From: Enemella evansiae
GTDB taxonomy: Bacteria; Actinomycetota; Actinomycetes; Propionibacteriales; Propionibacteriaceae
Direction of reading: 5' to 3'
Assembly (NCBI RefSeq): GCF_002250705.1
Contig: NZ_NMVP01000037.1
Coordinates: 124,001-188,000 of the forward strand
DNA length: 64,000 nucleotides
Below the pieces are notes generated by a model. That model saw nothing but the letters and a program-made list of their open reading frames with translations, did no database searches and was not told the origin of the DNA. Made by a program: the position numbers and the translations under genes. Shown one piece after another: positions 41,186-50,258 of the stretch (position 1 is the first letter of the stretch; each line of letters begins with the position of its first letter).

Positions 41186-41922
41186 CGCCTCTCGTGCCGC
41201 TGCTTGCAGACCACACACATGGTGGCGCGCGGGTAGACCTGCAACCGGCCCTTGCCGATCGGTTCCCCGCAGCTCTCGCACCAGCCGTAGAGCCCCTGGT
41301 CGATCAACCGCAGGGCGTGCTCGGTCTGGGTGAGCATCTCCCGGGCGGCCGCGGCCAGCGACATCTCCTGGTCCCGCTCGAAGTTGGCCGAGCCGACATC
41401 GGCGGCGTCCCGGCCGGCGCCGTCGGCACCGTCGGCGAGCAGCTCCTGCAGCTCGGCCTCGGCGAGCTCGATCGAGCGGCGGTGCTTGACCACCTCGGCC
41501 TCGAGATCGTTGCGGACCTCATCCAGCTCGGCCCGGGTCCACTTGTCCTCACCCTGGCGTACCGGGAACTCCGACGGCTTGCTGGCCGGCTTGCGGTTCG
41601 GGTCGAGCCCGCGGGGTGCGGTGTCGGCGGCGGCCTGCTTCGCCGGTGCCTGCTTGGCCGGGGCCTTCTTGGTCGCCGGCTTCTCGTCCGAGGTCGGCTG
41701 CTTGGCCGGCGCCTTCTTGGTCGCGGTCTGCTTGGCCGGGGTCGCCTGTTTCGTCGCGCTGGCCTGCTTCGCCGGGGCCGCCTTGCTCGCGGGGGCCTTC
41801 TTGGCGGTGGTCTTCTTGGCCGCGGACGACTTCTTGGCCGGGCTCGTCGCCTTCGCCGGGGCCTTCTTGGCCGCCGGCTTCTTGGCCGCGGAGGCCTTCT
41901 CGGCCTTCTTGGCAGTGGGCAT
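41182..41922 (-). CDS. DksA/TraR-family zinc-finger protein with Lys/Ala/Pro-rich N-terminal tail
   Basis: A 246-residue protein. Residues 1-115 are almost wholly AKK/APAK repeats (KKAEKASAAKKPAAKKAPAK...), like histone H1 or the C-terminal tail of actinobacterial HupB. The C-terminal half is DksA/TraR-like: a coiled coil (VRNDLEAEVVKHRRSIELAE) and a C4 zinc finger (CESCGEPIGKGRL ... MCVVCKQRHE). It may bind RNA polymerase's secondary channel or, through the tail, nucleic acid. The ATG at 41922 has an AAGGAG site; lspA starts within its stop codon. Confidence 0.85.
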   Translation of the reverse strand: MPTAKKAEKASAAKKPAAKKAPAKATSPAKKSSAAKKTTAKKAPASKAAPAKQASATKQATPAKQTATKKAPAKQPTSDEKPATKKAPAKQAPAKQAAADTAPRGLDPNRKPASKPSEFPVRQGEDKWTRAELDEVRNDLEAEVVKHRRSIELAEAELQELLADGADGAGRDAADVGSANFERDQEMSLAAAAREMLTQTEHALRLIDQGLYGWCESCGEPIGKGRLQVYPRATMCVVCKQRHERR

Positions 41923-41974
41923 CAACGGGCTCCTTCTCGGGGCTTCAGGCGCTCAGTGTCCGCTGAAGCGTACA

Positions 41975-42005
41975 CGAAGGGGCCCCGCTCGGCGGGACCC
42001 CTTCG
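41975..42005. terminator. Terminator downstream of divIVA
   Basis: A 14-bp stem with one mismatch (41975-41988 with 41992-42005, CGAAGGGG arms) and a 3-base loop. It lies 26 bases beyond the divIVA stop codon on the minus strand and just before the DksA-like gene. Confidence 0.8.
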
Positions 42006-42030
42006 AATGATGTGCCTGCGGCAGTTGGAA

Positions 42031-43116
42031 TCAGTTGTTGCGCTGCTGGTTGTTGTCACCCAGCAGGGCGTCCAACCGCGGGGTGCTGCTGGACTGCTGA
42101 CCCTGACCCTGCTGGCCCTGACCCTGCTGGGACTGGCCCTGCTGGGACTGGCCCTGCTGCTGGGTCTGGCCCTGCGAACCGGTCTGCCCCTGCTGCCCGG
42201 TCTGACCGCGCTGCGGCTGGGACTGCTGAGCGGCCTGGCCCTGCTGCCCCTGGCCGGAGCGGTCGTCCTCGGTGTGCCCGCGGCGGGCGGCCTGCTGCGG
42301 CGCGTCGGCCTTGTCCAGCCCGGCCGGACGGTCGGCCGGCTCGATGGTGCCGGACTCGATGGTCTGGATCTGCTGGCGCAGCTGCTGGGTGAAGGACTGC
42401 CGGTAGCGCTGCTCGAAGTCGCGCAGCTGGCTGACGGCCTGCTGGAGCTGGTTGCGCTCGGTCTCCAGACCGGCGAACAGTTCGGTACGCCGGGCGCCGA
42501 CCTGACGATCGAGATCGGCGGCCTTGGCCTGCGACTCGTTGGTCATCTTCTCGGCGTTCACCCGGGCCTCGGACTCGACCCGATCGGCGCGGGTCCGCGC
42601 GTCGGTGGTCAGCTGGTGCGCCTTCTGGTTGGCGTCGTCGAGCTTCTGCTTCGCCTCCCGCTCGGCCTCGTTGACCAGGTTCTCGGCCTGCTCGGTGGCC
42701 ATCTGCACCAGCCGGACGACGGCCGGGCTGGCCTCGGCGCTGGTGGTGACGACCATCTTGCCGCCGGTGGCCTGGGCCTGCTGGCCGGAAAGCTGCTGGC
42801 CGGTGCCCTGCTGCCCGGTGGTCTGCTGGCCGACGGCCTGCTGGGGCTGGGTCTGCTGCTGGAGCTGCTGGGTCTGCTGCTGCGCCTGCTGCTGGCGGCG
42901 GAGTTCCTCGTTGCTCGGCTCGCGGCGGTCCTCGCTGCGCTGCTGCGCCTGCTTGAGCGCCTCGACCTGCTGCTTGAGGGACTGGTTCTCCTCGGCGAGC
43001 TGGGCGAACGAGGCCTCGACGCGGTCGACGAAGAGATCGACCTCCGACACCTCGTATCCGGTCCGCCGGGCCATGTGGAACTTTGTCTTGCGGACTTCGT
43101 CCAGGGTCAGGGTCAT
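42031..43116 (-). CDS. divIVA: DivIVA/Wag31 polar growth protein
   Basis: A 361-residue DivIVA homologue that marks the cell pole and directs apical wall growth in actinobacteria. The N-terminal membrane-binding domain is TLDEVRKTKFHMARRTGYEV, then SEVDLFVDRVEASF. A Gln-rich insert (about 75-115) separates it from the long coiled coil (about 125-265). A C-terminal tail of tandem QGQSQ/QGQTG-type units (about 290-345) follows. The Gln-rich tail repeats the same motif seen in FtsZ's linker. The gene is monocistronic: its own upstream gap is 213 bases and a terminator follows. Confidence 0.93.
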   Translation of the reverse strand: MTLTLDEVRKTKFHMARRTGYEVSEVDLFVDRVEASFAQLAEENQSLKQQVEALKQAQQRSEDRREPSNEELRRQQQAQQQTQQLQQQTQPQQAVGQQTTGQQGTGQQLSGQQAQATGGKMVVTTSAEASPAVVRLVQMATEQAENLVNEAEREAKQKLDDANQKAHQLTTDARTRADRVESEARVNAEKMTNESQAKAADLDRQVGARRTELFAGLETERNQLQQAVSQLRDFEQRYRQSFTQQLRQQIQTIESGTIEPADRPAGLDKADAPQQAARRGHTEDDRSGQGQQGQAAQQSQPQRGQTGQQGQTGSQGQTQQQGQSQQGQSQQGQGQQGQGQQSSSTPRLDALLGDNNQQRNN

Positions 43117-43329
43117 CGTTCACCTCAACAAGATTCGGGAGCAGGGACATGCCGTTGCGCGGGCAGGCACCAGCGGCACACTGGCACCTCGGCCACCGAG
43201 CGTAGCACCACGGCCGGGAGACTCCGCCCCCCGGAAGCCCCCCGCACCGCATCTGAGTCCAGTTCTGATCGATCGGCCTGCTTCCGCGGATCGGGCAGTT
43301 CTCGAGCTGGAGCCCCCGGCGTACCGGCT

Positions 43330-43623
43330 CTAGGCGAAGAAGATGCGCGCGTTCACACTGCGCAGCACGATGATCAGCAGCCAGAGGACCATGAACCCCA
43401 GGTCCAGCATCACATTGCCCATCCGGACCGGCGGGATCACCCGGCGCAGGGCGCGCAGCGGCGGATCGGTGACGGTGTAGATCGCTTCGGCGACCACCAG
43501 CAGCGGGCCCTTGGGGCGCCAGTCCGGCGCGAACAGCGGGACCCAGCTGAGCACCATGCGGGCGAACAGCACGATGATGTAGGCCCACAGGATGAAATCG
43601 ATGATCTGGCCGATCAGGACCAT
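43330..43623 (-). CDS. YggT-family membrane protein
   Basis: A 97-residue protein with two hydrophobic segments (LIGQIIDFILWAYIIVLFAR and NVMLDLGFMVLWLLIIVLRS) flanking the YggT motif DPPLRALRRVIPPVRMGNVM. The family is linked to division and envelope ion balance; its molecular role is not settled. It lies in its usual place between sepF and divIVA. Confidence 0.9.
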   Translation of the reverse strand: MVLIGQIIDFILWAYIIVLFARMVLSWVPLFAPDWRPKGPLLVVAEAIYTVTDPPLRALRRVIPPVRMGNVMLDLGFMVLWLLIIVLRSVNARIFFA

Positions 43624-43653
43624 GAACCGCTCCTGGCTGGGTCGGGCCGGGGG

Positions 43654-44175
43654 TCAGCTCTGGTTGAAGAACCCGCCGGCGATGCGTTCCTTGTCCTCCG
43701 CGGTCACGTTCACGTTCTGCGGGGACAGCAGGAACACCTTGCTGGTGACACGCTCAATGGTGCCACGCAGACCAAAGATCAGCCCGGCCGCGAAGTCGAC
43801 CAGTCGCTTGGCGTCGGCGTCCTCCATCTCGGAGAGGTTCATGATCACCGGGACACCGTCGCGGAAGTGCTCCCCTATGGTGCGCGCCTCGTTGTAGGTG
43901 CGCGGGTGCACGGTGATGATCCGCGAGATGTCCGCCGTCCGCGGGCGCGCCGCCGGGGCGGCGCTGCGCTGCTGCGGCTCGACCACCCGGGTCTGCGCGC
44001 TGCGGCGATGCTGCAGGTCGTGCACGCTCGCCGAGTCCTCCACCTCGTCGTCGACATCGGTATCGACGTTCTCGGTGAGCTCGACGTCGGAGTCGTAGTC
44101 ATACGAGCGGTCGTACCGCTCGGACGTGGTGAGGCCGAGCCACTCGGCTGCGCCCCGCAGTCTACTTCCGGCCAT
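43654..44175 (-). CDS. sepF: Cell-division protein SepF
   Basis: A 173-residue FtsZ-membrane linker. The N-terminal amphipathic helix (MAGSRLRGAAEWLGLTTSER) anchors it to the membrane. An acidic linker precedes the SepF core (ISRIITVHPRTYNEARTIGE, VPVIMNLSEMEDADAKRLVD, RVTSKVFLLSPQNVNVTAED). In actinobacteria lacking FtsA it is essential for Z-ring assembly. Unusually, no yggS lies between it and pgeF upstream. Confidence 0.95.
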   Translation of the reverse strand: MAGSRLRGAAEWLGLTTSERYDRSYDYDSDVELTENVDTDVDDEVEDSASVHDLQHRRSAQTRVVEPQQRSAAPAARPRTADISRIITVHPRTYNEARTIGEHFRDGVPVIMNLSEMEDADAKRLVDFAAGLIFGLRGTIERVTSKVFLLSPQNVNVTAEDKERIAGGFFNQS

Positions 44176-44434
44176 CGATTCCGCCTCCCGCGATCTCGGG
44201 GAATTTCCCCGCTCGGACCTACGGAGTCGAGCCTACCCGCGCCGACTTCTCGTGTACGCCCGACACGCGCGTCTTTGTCGGCTCGCGCGCAGCGCACCAT
44301 CACCCACCCCGTGCCTGAGCCACGTTCCGTGCTCGGGGCATGGGAGTTCGGTTGGGGCATGGCACACCATGCTCGGACCGAAGGACGATGCCCCGACCGG
44401 ATCAGAATGGTAGGGGTTCTACTCGACGAGGGTA

Positions 44435-45205
44435 TTACCCGAGCCAGATGAGGCCGGCGAGTCGGCCGGCGGCGGCGCCGTCGCGGCGGTGGGAGTGCAG
44501 GGAGTCGGTGGTCCGCGTGCAGGGGTCGAGTCGTTGGACGGTGCAGCCCAGGTCGACGAGTTGCTTCTCGGCCGCGCCGCCGAGGTCAAGCCCGGGGGTA
44601 CCCCAGTCGGTCCGGCAGGCCGCGCCGGGCAGCACCTCGGCCACGCTCGCCTGCAGCTCGACCGGTACCTCGTAGCAGCCGCCGCAGATGTGCGGGCCGA
44701 TCCAGGCGGTCAACTCCCCCGCCCCCCGCTCGCGCAGCGCGGCGACGGTGGCCGGGAGCACCCCGTCGGCCAGCCCCACCCGGCCGGCATGCGCGGCCCC
44801 GACCAGGCCCGCGACGGGATCGGCGAAGAGCACCGGTACGCAGTCGGCGACCCGGATGCAGAGCGCGACCCGGCGCTCGCTGGTCAGCTGGGCGTCGGCG
44901 GTCGGCAGCGACGGGCCCCCGGCGGAACTGCCCAGCGGGCTCGCCGGCCCCCAGTCGGCGAGCCGATCGGCGCCCACCTCGTCCACCGCGGTGCCGTGCA
45001 CCTGGCTGCTGGTGACCACCGCACGCACGCCGAGCGCCCGGCGTACCCGCTCGAAGTTCTCGGTCACGTGATCGACCGCGTCGACATCGGTACGCCCGAG
45101 ATTCAGCGATCCCATCGGGCCCGGGGTGACCCCGCCGAACCGGTCGGTGAATGCGACACCGACCCCGCCGGTGGCGGGGTCGGCGTGCTGCAGGTGGCTG
45201 AACAC
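44435..45205 (-). CDS. pgeF: Peptidoglycan editing factor PgeF (YfiH/laccase-domain protein)
   Basis: A 256-residue YfiH-family protein: SQVHGTAV and GAAHAGRVGLADGVL hold metal-ligand histidines, with WIGPHICGGCYEVP. The family includes an L,D-editing muropeptide hydrolase and purine nucleoside enzymes; 'polyphenol oxidase' annotations are doubtful. It starts at GTG 45205, five bases after the ftsZ stop, so the two are probably cotranscribed. A gap of about 260 bases then separates it from sepF. Confidence 0.9.
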   Translation of the reverse strand: MFSHLQHADPATGGVGVAFTDRFGGVTPGPMGSLNLGRTDVDAVDHVTENFERVRRALGVRAVVTSSQVHGTAVDEVGADRLADWGPASPLGSSAGGPSLPTADAQLTSERRVALCIRVADCVPVLFADPVAGLVGAAHAGRVGLADGVLPATVAALRERGAGELTAWIGPHICGGCYEVPVELQASVAEVLPGAACRTDWGTPGLDLGGAAEKQLVDLGCTVQRLDPCTRTTDSLHSHRRDGAAAGRLAGLIWLG

Positions 45206-45209
45206 CCGG

Positions 45210-46568
45210 TCACTTCAGGAAGTCGGGGACATCCAGGTCGTCGCCGTCGTCCGGCTGGCCGGAGAGCGGTCCGGGCGCGGTGGTGCGCTGGCTGCCGCCG
45301 GTGCCCTGACCGGCGCCCGGCTGCGCGCCGTAACCGCCCTGGCCCTGCTGCTGGCCATAGCCACCCTGGGCCGGCTGACCCTGCTGCGGGGACTGACCCT
45401 GCTGGGACTGACCCTGCTGGGACTGGCCCTGCTGCGGCTGCGGCGCCGCCGGGGACTGGCCCTGCAGGCCCTGCCCGGCACGGTGGGTCTGGCCCTGGCT
45501 GCGGTCGCCCACCCCGAACGGCGAGTGCGAGGCCTGGGGGGCCGGCTGCCGTTCCTGCTGCTGCTCGCGGCCAGCCTGGCCCTGTCGGGAGGAGACCCCG
45601 GGCTGGCGGCGCGGCGGCTCGCCACCGGCGAACCCGGCGGCGATCACGGTGACCCGCACCTCGTCGCCGAGGGCGTCGTCGATCACGGTGCCGAAGATGA
45701 TGTTGGCGTCGTCGTGGGCGGCGGTCTGGATCAGGTTGGCCGCACTGGACACCTCGAACAGGCCCATGTCCGAACCACCGGCGATCGCCAGCAGCACACC
45801 CTGGGCGCCGTCGATGGAGGCCTCCAGCAGCGGGCTGGACACCGCCATCTCGGCGGCCGCCCGGGCCCGGTCCTCACCGCGGGCGGAGCCGATACCCATC
45901 AGCGCCGACCCGGCGTTCGACATCACCGACTTCACATCGGCGAAGTCGAGGTTGATCAGGCCCGGGGTGGTGATCAGGTCGGTGATGCCGGAGACACCCT
46001 GCATCAGCACCTGGTCGGCCTGCTTGAAGGCGTCCAGGATGGCGACCTGGTGGTCGGTCATCTGCAGCAGCTTGTCGTTGGGGATCACGATCAGGGTGTC
46101 GACCTCCTCGCGGAGGGCGTTGATCCCGGTATCGGCCTGCACCGAGCGGCGCTTGCCCTCGAAGCCGAACGGCCGGGTGACCACACCGATGGTCAGCGCC
46201 CCCAGCGAGCGGGCGATCCGGGCGACGACCGGGGCGCCACCGGTACCGGTGCCACCACCCTCACCGGCGGTGACGAAGACCATGTCGGCGCCCTTGAGCA
46301 CCTCCTCGATCTCCTCGGAGTGGTCCTCGGCAGCCTGCCGGCCCTTGTCCGGATCGGCGCCGGCGCCCAGCCCGCGGGTCAGGTCACGGCCGATGTCGAG
46401 CTTGACGTCGGCATCGCTCATCAGGAGGGCCTGGGCGTCGGTGTTCACCGCGATGAACTCGACCCCGCGCAGGCCGGTCTCGATCATCCGGTTGACGGCG
46501 TTGACGCCACCGCCTCCGACACCGACGACCTTGATGACCGCGAGGTAGTTCTGGGATGGATTGACCAC
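45210..46568 (-). CDS. ftsZ: Cell-division GTPase FtsZ
   Basis: A 452-residue tubulin homologue that forms the Z-ring. The GTPase domain carries VGVGGGGVNAVNRM and the tubulin signature GGGTGTGGAPVV, with the T7-loop region NLDFADVKSVM. After residue 320 comes a Gly/Gln-rich linker of about 110 residues with tandem QQGQS units and GGYG repeats. It ends in the conserved C-terminal peptide DDLDVPDFLK that binds SepF. The GTG at 46568 is the likely start. An antiporter gene, not ftsQ, lies upstream. Confidence 0.97.
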   Translation of the reverse strand: MVNPSQNYLAVIKVVGVGGGGVNAVNRMIETGLRGVEFIAVNTDAQALLMSDADVKLDIGRDLTRGLGAGADPDKGRQAAEDHSEEIEEVLKGADMVFVTAGEGGGTGTGGAPVVARIARSLGALTIGVVTRPFGFEGKRRSVQADTGINALREEVDTLIVIPNDKLLQMTDHQVAILDAFKQADQVLMQGVSGITDLITTPGLINLDFADVKSVMSNAGSALMGIGSARGEDRARAAAEMAVSSPLLEASIDGAQGVLLAIAGGSDMGLFEVSSAANLIQTAAHDDANIIFGTVIDDALGDEVRVTVIAAGFAGGEPPRRQPGVSSRQGQAGREQQQERQPAPQASHSPFGVGDRSQGQTHRAGQGLQGQSPAAPQPQQGQSQQGQSQQGQSPQQGQPAQGGYGQQQGQGGYGAQPGAGQGTGGSQRTTAPGPLSGQPDDGDDLDVPDFLK

Positions 46569-46740
46569 GGAGGTTCCGCCTCTTTCTCCTGGGTTCGGAC
46601 AGGTTGTGCCGAGTCCGTCGACCCGTCGATGATCCAGCGATCACTTCGGGGGATGCCACGGCTCCGACTCCGGCTCCGAGACAGGCTATGTGTCCGCTCA
46701 GAGCGGAGGCAACAAATGGGCCGGATGGGGCGTGTTGGTC

Positions 46741-48057
46741 TCAACTTCTACTTGAGCCTGAGGTGTCGAGCTCGGGTACGCGGGCCTCCCGGAACCGCTC
46801 CAGCCGCTTCATCACCGGTGTCGCGAAGATGCCGTGCACGACCACCGAGGTGATGATCGCGAACGCCATCGTCGACCACAGCGCACCCAGCTGCGGGAAC
46901 AGGGCCTGCCCCTCGGCGTACGCCAGGTAGTAGACCGAGCCCACCCCGCGGACGCCGAAGATCGCGATCGCCCACCGTTCGGGCCCATGGATCGGTTCCC
47001 GTCCGGCGAACAGCCGCAGCGCGAGCCAGCCGGCCAGCGGGCGGATCACGAAGACCAGGGCGAGCGCCACCAGCATCCCCTGCCAGCTGAGGTTCGCCAG
47101 CAACCCGTTGGTGAGTGCGATACCGAGCAGCAGCAGCACCATCAGGGTGAAGATCTGCTCCAACCGCTCGATCATCGAGTGCATCTGCTCGTGGTAGTGG
47201 TGGCTGCGTTCCATCGAGCGCAGCGTCATCGCGGCCGCGAAGACGGCCAGGAAGCCGTAGCCCTGGGCGAGTTCGGCGGCGCCGTAGGAGGCCAGCATCA
47301 GCGCCAGTGCCAGCAACGGTTCACCGCGCTGGGCGACCGCAAGCGACTCCCGCCGGGAGCGGAAGGCGATCTTGCCGAGCAGCCAGCCGGCCGCGACACC
47401 GATCAGTACGCCGATGACGATCTTGGCGATCACATAGAAGCCGACCCATTTCCAGGCCCACTCGGTGACCGGTCCGGACCCGGCCATCAGGATCGCGGCG
47501 TAGACGAACGGGAACGCCAGGCCGTCATTCAGCCCGGCCTCGGAGGTGAGGGCGAACCGGACGTGGTCGGATTCCTCGATCTCCTCGTTGTTCTCCCCCA
47601 CCGAGGGCCCGCCGACCTGCACGTCGGAGGCGAGCACCGGGTCGGTGGGCGCCAGCGCGGCCCCGAGCAGCAGCGCCGCCGCGGGCGCCAGGCCCATCAC
47701 CCACCAGCCGAGCAGCGCCACCCCGGCGATGCTCAGCGGCATCGCGATCAGCAGCAACCGCCAGGCCAGCGACCAGCCGCGCCAGGTGCTCGGCCGCAGC
47801 AGACTCAGCGGGCGGTCCAGCGCCAACCCGACGCCCATCAGCGCGACGATCACGGTGAGTTCGGTGAGGTGCTCGGTGAAGCCCTGCTGGGAGATCGGGT
47901 CGATCCCGTACTTGTCGAACGGCAGCAGGCCGATCACCGCACCGACGACCACCAGGATCAGTGGCGCCGACAGCGCGTACCGGGACAGGGCGAGTGGCAG
48001 CACCACCGCCAGCAGCAGGGCGACACCGAGGACCAGATAGACGAAATCAGCCGACAC
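46741..48057 (-). CDS. Cation:proton antiporter (CPA1/NhaP type) between ftsQ and ftsZ
   Basis: A 438-residue membrane protein with about 12 helices and CPA1 hallmarks: GAALAPTDPVLASDVQVGGP and FALTSEAGLNDGLAFPFVY (acidic ion-binding site). It would exchange Na+ or K+ for H+ across the membrane. The place is odd: in most bacteria ftsQ is followed directly by ftsZ. Here the antiporter is inserted on the same strand, with 64 bases to ftsQ and 172 bases to ftsZ, so ftsZ must have its own promoter or be read through. Codon use looks native. Confidence 0.88.
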   Translation of the reverse strand: MSADFVYLVLGVALLLAVVLPLALSRYALSAPLILVVVGAVIGLLPFDKYGIDPISQQGFTEHLTELTVIVALMGVGLALDRPLSLLRPSTWRGWSLAWRLLLIAMPLSIAGVALLGWWVMGLAPAAALLLGAALAPTDPVLASDVQVGGPSVGENNEEIEESDHVRFALTSEAGLNDGLAFPFVYAAILMAGSGPVTEWAWKWVGFYVIAKIVIGVLIGVAAGWLLGKIAFRSRRESLAVAQRGEPLLALALMLASYGAAELAQGYGFLAVFAAAMTLRSMERSHHYHEQMHSMIERLEQIFTLMVLLLLGIALTNGLLANLSWQGMLVALALVFVIRPLAGWLALRLFAGREPIHGPERWAIAIFGVRGVGSVYYLAYAEGQALFPQLGALWSTMAFAIITSVVVHGIFATPVMKRLERFREARVPELDTSGSSRS

Positions 48058-48121
48058 GTCGACTTATTTACCGGATCGCGGGGGGTCAACCGAAATGTGT
48101 CCAAGCACACCCCGGTACGCC

Positions 48122-48841
48122 TCAGCGGGTCGCCGGGTGACCGGGGGCGCTCACATCGATCCACTTCGCCTTCGTCGCCCGGACCAGGGCACCGGCGACC
48201 TGGCCCTTCAGCTCGGCGTCCGCGCCGCTGCCGTAGAAGATCTCCCGGCCACCGCGCAGCCCGACCTTGATCGAGTCCGGGCCGGGCACCTCGACCCGTT
48301 CCACCTGGCCGGCGAGATCCTCCGGCATCGCACCGGTCACCTGCGCCACCTGCCGCAGCGCCTCCGGCTGGACCAGCTCGGTCCGCACCTCGATCAGCTT
48401 CTCCGGGCGTTCGGTCAGGCTGACGAACGCGATCCCCTCCTCATCCACCAGCAGCCAGCGGCCGCCGCGGTTGATGACGAATGCCGGTTGCCGCTCGGTG
48501 ACCTCGATCTTCAGGCTCGTCGGCCAGGAGCGGACCACCCGCACCTGCTGCACCTGCGGGAGGGTCGCCACCCGGTCGGCGATCGGCTGCTCGGCGACCC
48601 GGGCCAGCGGCCGGCCCATCGGCGCGGCGGCGGTCGCGGTCACCTCCTCGGCGGTGAGCAGCGAGGTGCCGCTCACCACGACCTGCTTCAACGCCAGCAC
48701 CGGGGACAGCAGCACCAGCCAACCGGCGACCAGCAGCAGGAGCACCACCAGCGCCGCGATCCCCGAGACCAGCAGTCGGCGGCGCCGATCCTTCAGGCGC
48801 CGCCCCCGGCGCATCCGGTTCAGGTCACCGACGCTGCTCAA
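48122..48841 (-). CDS. ftsQ: Cell-division protein FtsQ
   Basis: A 239-residue bitopic protein: a basic cytoplasmic N-terminus (RMRRGRRLKDRRRR), one transmembrane helix (LLVSGIAALVVLLLLVAGWL), then a POTRA domain (LALKQVVVSGTSLLTAEEV) and the FtsQ beta domain (VVRSWPTSLKIEVTERQPAF). It connects FtsL and the divisome in the outer leaflet space. It overlaps the end of murC by 17 bases. Confidence 0.93.
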   Translation of the reverse strand: MSSVGDLNRMRRGRRLKDRRRRLLVSGIAALVVLLLLVAGWLVLLSPVLALKQVVVSGTSLLTAEEVTATAAAPMGRPLARVAEQPIADRVATLPQVQQVRVVRSWPTSLKIEVTERQPAFVINRGGRWLLVDEEGIAFVSLTERPEKLIEVRTELVQPEALRQVAQVTGAMPEDLAGQVERVEVPGPDSIKVGLRGGREIFYGSGADAELKGQVAGALVRATKAKWIDVSAPGHPATR

Positions 48842-50246
48842 CTGCGGTCACCACCTCCGGGGCGATACGGGTGACATCACCGGCACCCAGGATCAGCACC
48901 ACATCGCCGGGGCGGGCCAGCTCGGCCACCGCTCCCGGCACCGCCGCCCGGTCGGTGACCAGGCGTACCGAACCACCGGCGGCGCGGGCGTGCTCGACGA
49001 GCAGCTCACTGGTCACCCCGGGAAAGTCCTCGGCCCGCTCGCGGGCCGGATAGATCTCCATCAGCACCGTCTCGTCGGCGAGCGCGAGCGCCCGGCCGAA
49101 CTCCGCGGCGAAATCCCGGGTCCGGGAGAACAGGTGCGGCTGGAAGCAGGCGATCAGCCGGCCCCCGGTCCCCGCGAGGCCGGCGCGCGCCGCGGACAGG
49201 GTGGCGACCAGCTCGGTCGGATGGTGGGCGTAGTCGTCGAAGACCCGGACGCCGCCGGCCTCGCCGACCGGCGAGAACCGCCGATGGGTGCCGCGGAAGT
49301 CGCCGAGCACCGCGCAGGCACGGGCCAGATCGAAGCGCTCCCCCAGGGTGGCCCGGACCGACCAGAGTGCGGCCGCGGCATTGTGCACGTTGTGCGCCCC
49401 GGGGACCTGCAGCCGCAGCGTGGCACGGTCCTGGCCCAGCGAGATCTCGGCGGTGCTGCCGAAACCGGCGGCCGACACCGACCCGATCCGCAACCCGGCC
49501 CCCGGCGCGGCACCGAAGCCGTCGGCCCGGGCACCGAAGATCGCGATCGTACCGGGATCGTCGGCGTTCAACCCGGCCACCCGGGCCCGGCCGACGAACT
49601 CGCCGAAACCGTCGGCGTACGCCTGCGGGGTGCCCCAGTTGTCGAGATGGTCGGCCTCGATGTTGGTCACCACCGCGACCTCGGCCGGGTACTGCAGGAA
49701 GGATCCGTCGGACTCGTCGGCCTCGACCACGAACGGTGCCCCGGGCGCGCCGAGGGCGGAGGCCGGGCCGTCGGCGAGCGGGGCGCCGACCACGTATCCG
49801 GGCTGCTCGCCCAGCCCGTTGAGCAGATGCGCCACCATCGCCGAGGTGGTGGTCTTGCCGTGCGTGCCGCCGACCGCGATCCCCGGCCGGCCGAGCATCA
49901 ACGCAGCGAGCGCCGCGGAGCGGTGCCAGATCCGCAGCCCGCGCTCCCGGGCGGCCGCCAGTTCCGGATTGTCCGCCGCGATCGCCGAGGAGACCACGAC
50001 GGTCCCGGCATCACCCAGCTGGTCGGCGGCGTGCCCGACATGCACCCGGACCCCGCGTTCGGCGAGCATCTCCAGCGCCGGCGAGGCGGCCTGGTCCGAG
50101 CCGGAGACCGGTACGCCGAGCTCGGCGTACAGGGCCGCGATCCCGGACATCCCCGCACCGCCGATGGCGATGAAGTGCACCGGCCCGAGCCGGTCGGGGG
50201 CGACCAGTTCGACCGGTGGCACCAGGGCGCCGAAGACACTGCTCAT
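48825..50246 (-). CDS. murC: UDP-N-acetylmuramate-L-alanine ligase
   Basis: A 473-residue Mur ligase adding L-Ala to UDP-MurNAc. Domains: Rossmann-like N-terminus (HFIAIGGAGMSGIAALYAEL), central ATPase with GGTHGKTTTSAMVAH and VEADESDGSF, and the C-terminal domain with DDYAHHPTEL. The length is normal. It lies between ftsQ and murG, as usual. Confidence 0.95.
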   Translation of the reverse strand: MSSVFGALVPPVELVAPDRLGPVHFIAIGGAGMSGIAALYAELGVPVSGSDQAASPALEMLAERGVRVHVGHAADQLGDAGTVVVSSAIAADNPELAAARERGLRIWHRSAALAALMLGRPGIAVGGTHGKTTTSAMVAHLLNGLGEQPGYVVGAPLADGPASALGAPGAPFVVEADESDGSFLQYPAEVAVVTNIEADHLDNWGTPQAYADGFGEFVGRARVAGLNADDPGTIAIFGARADGFGAAPGAGLRIGSVSAAGFGSTAEISLGQDRATLRLQVPGAHNVHNAAAALWSVRATLGERFDLARACAVLGDFRGTHRRFSPVGEAGGVRVFDDYAHHPTELVATLSAARAGLAGTGGRLIACFQPHLFSRTRDFAAEFGRALALADETVLMEIYPARERAEDFPGVTSELLVEHARAAGGSVRLVTDRAAVPGAVAELARPGDVVLILGAGDVTRIAPEVVTAVEQRR

Positions 50247-50258
50247 CCGCGGACCGCC

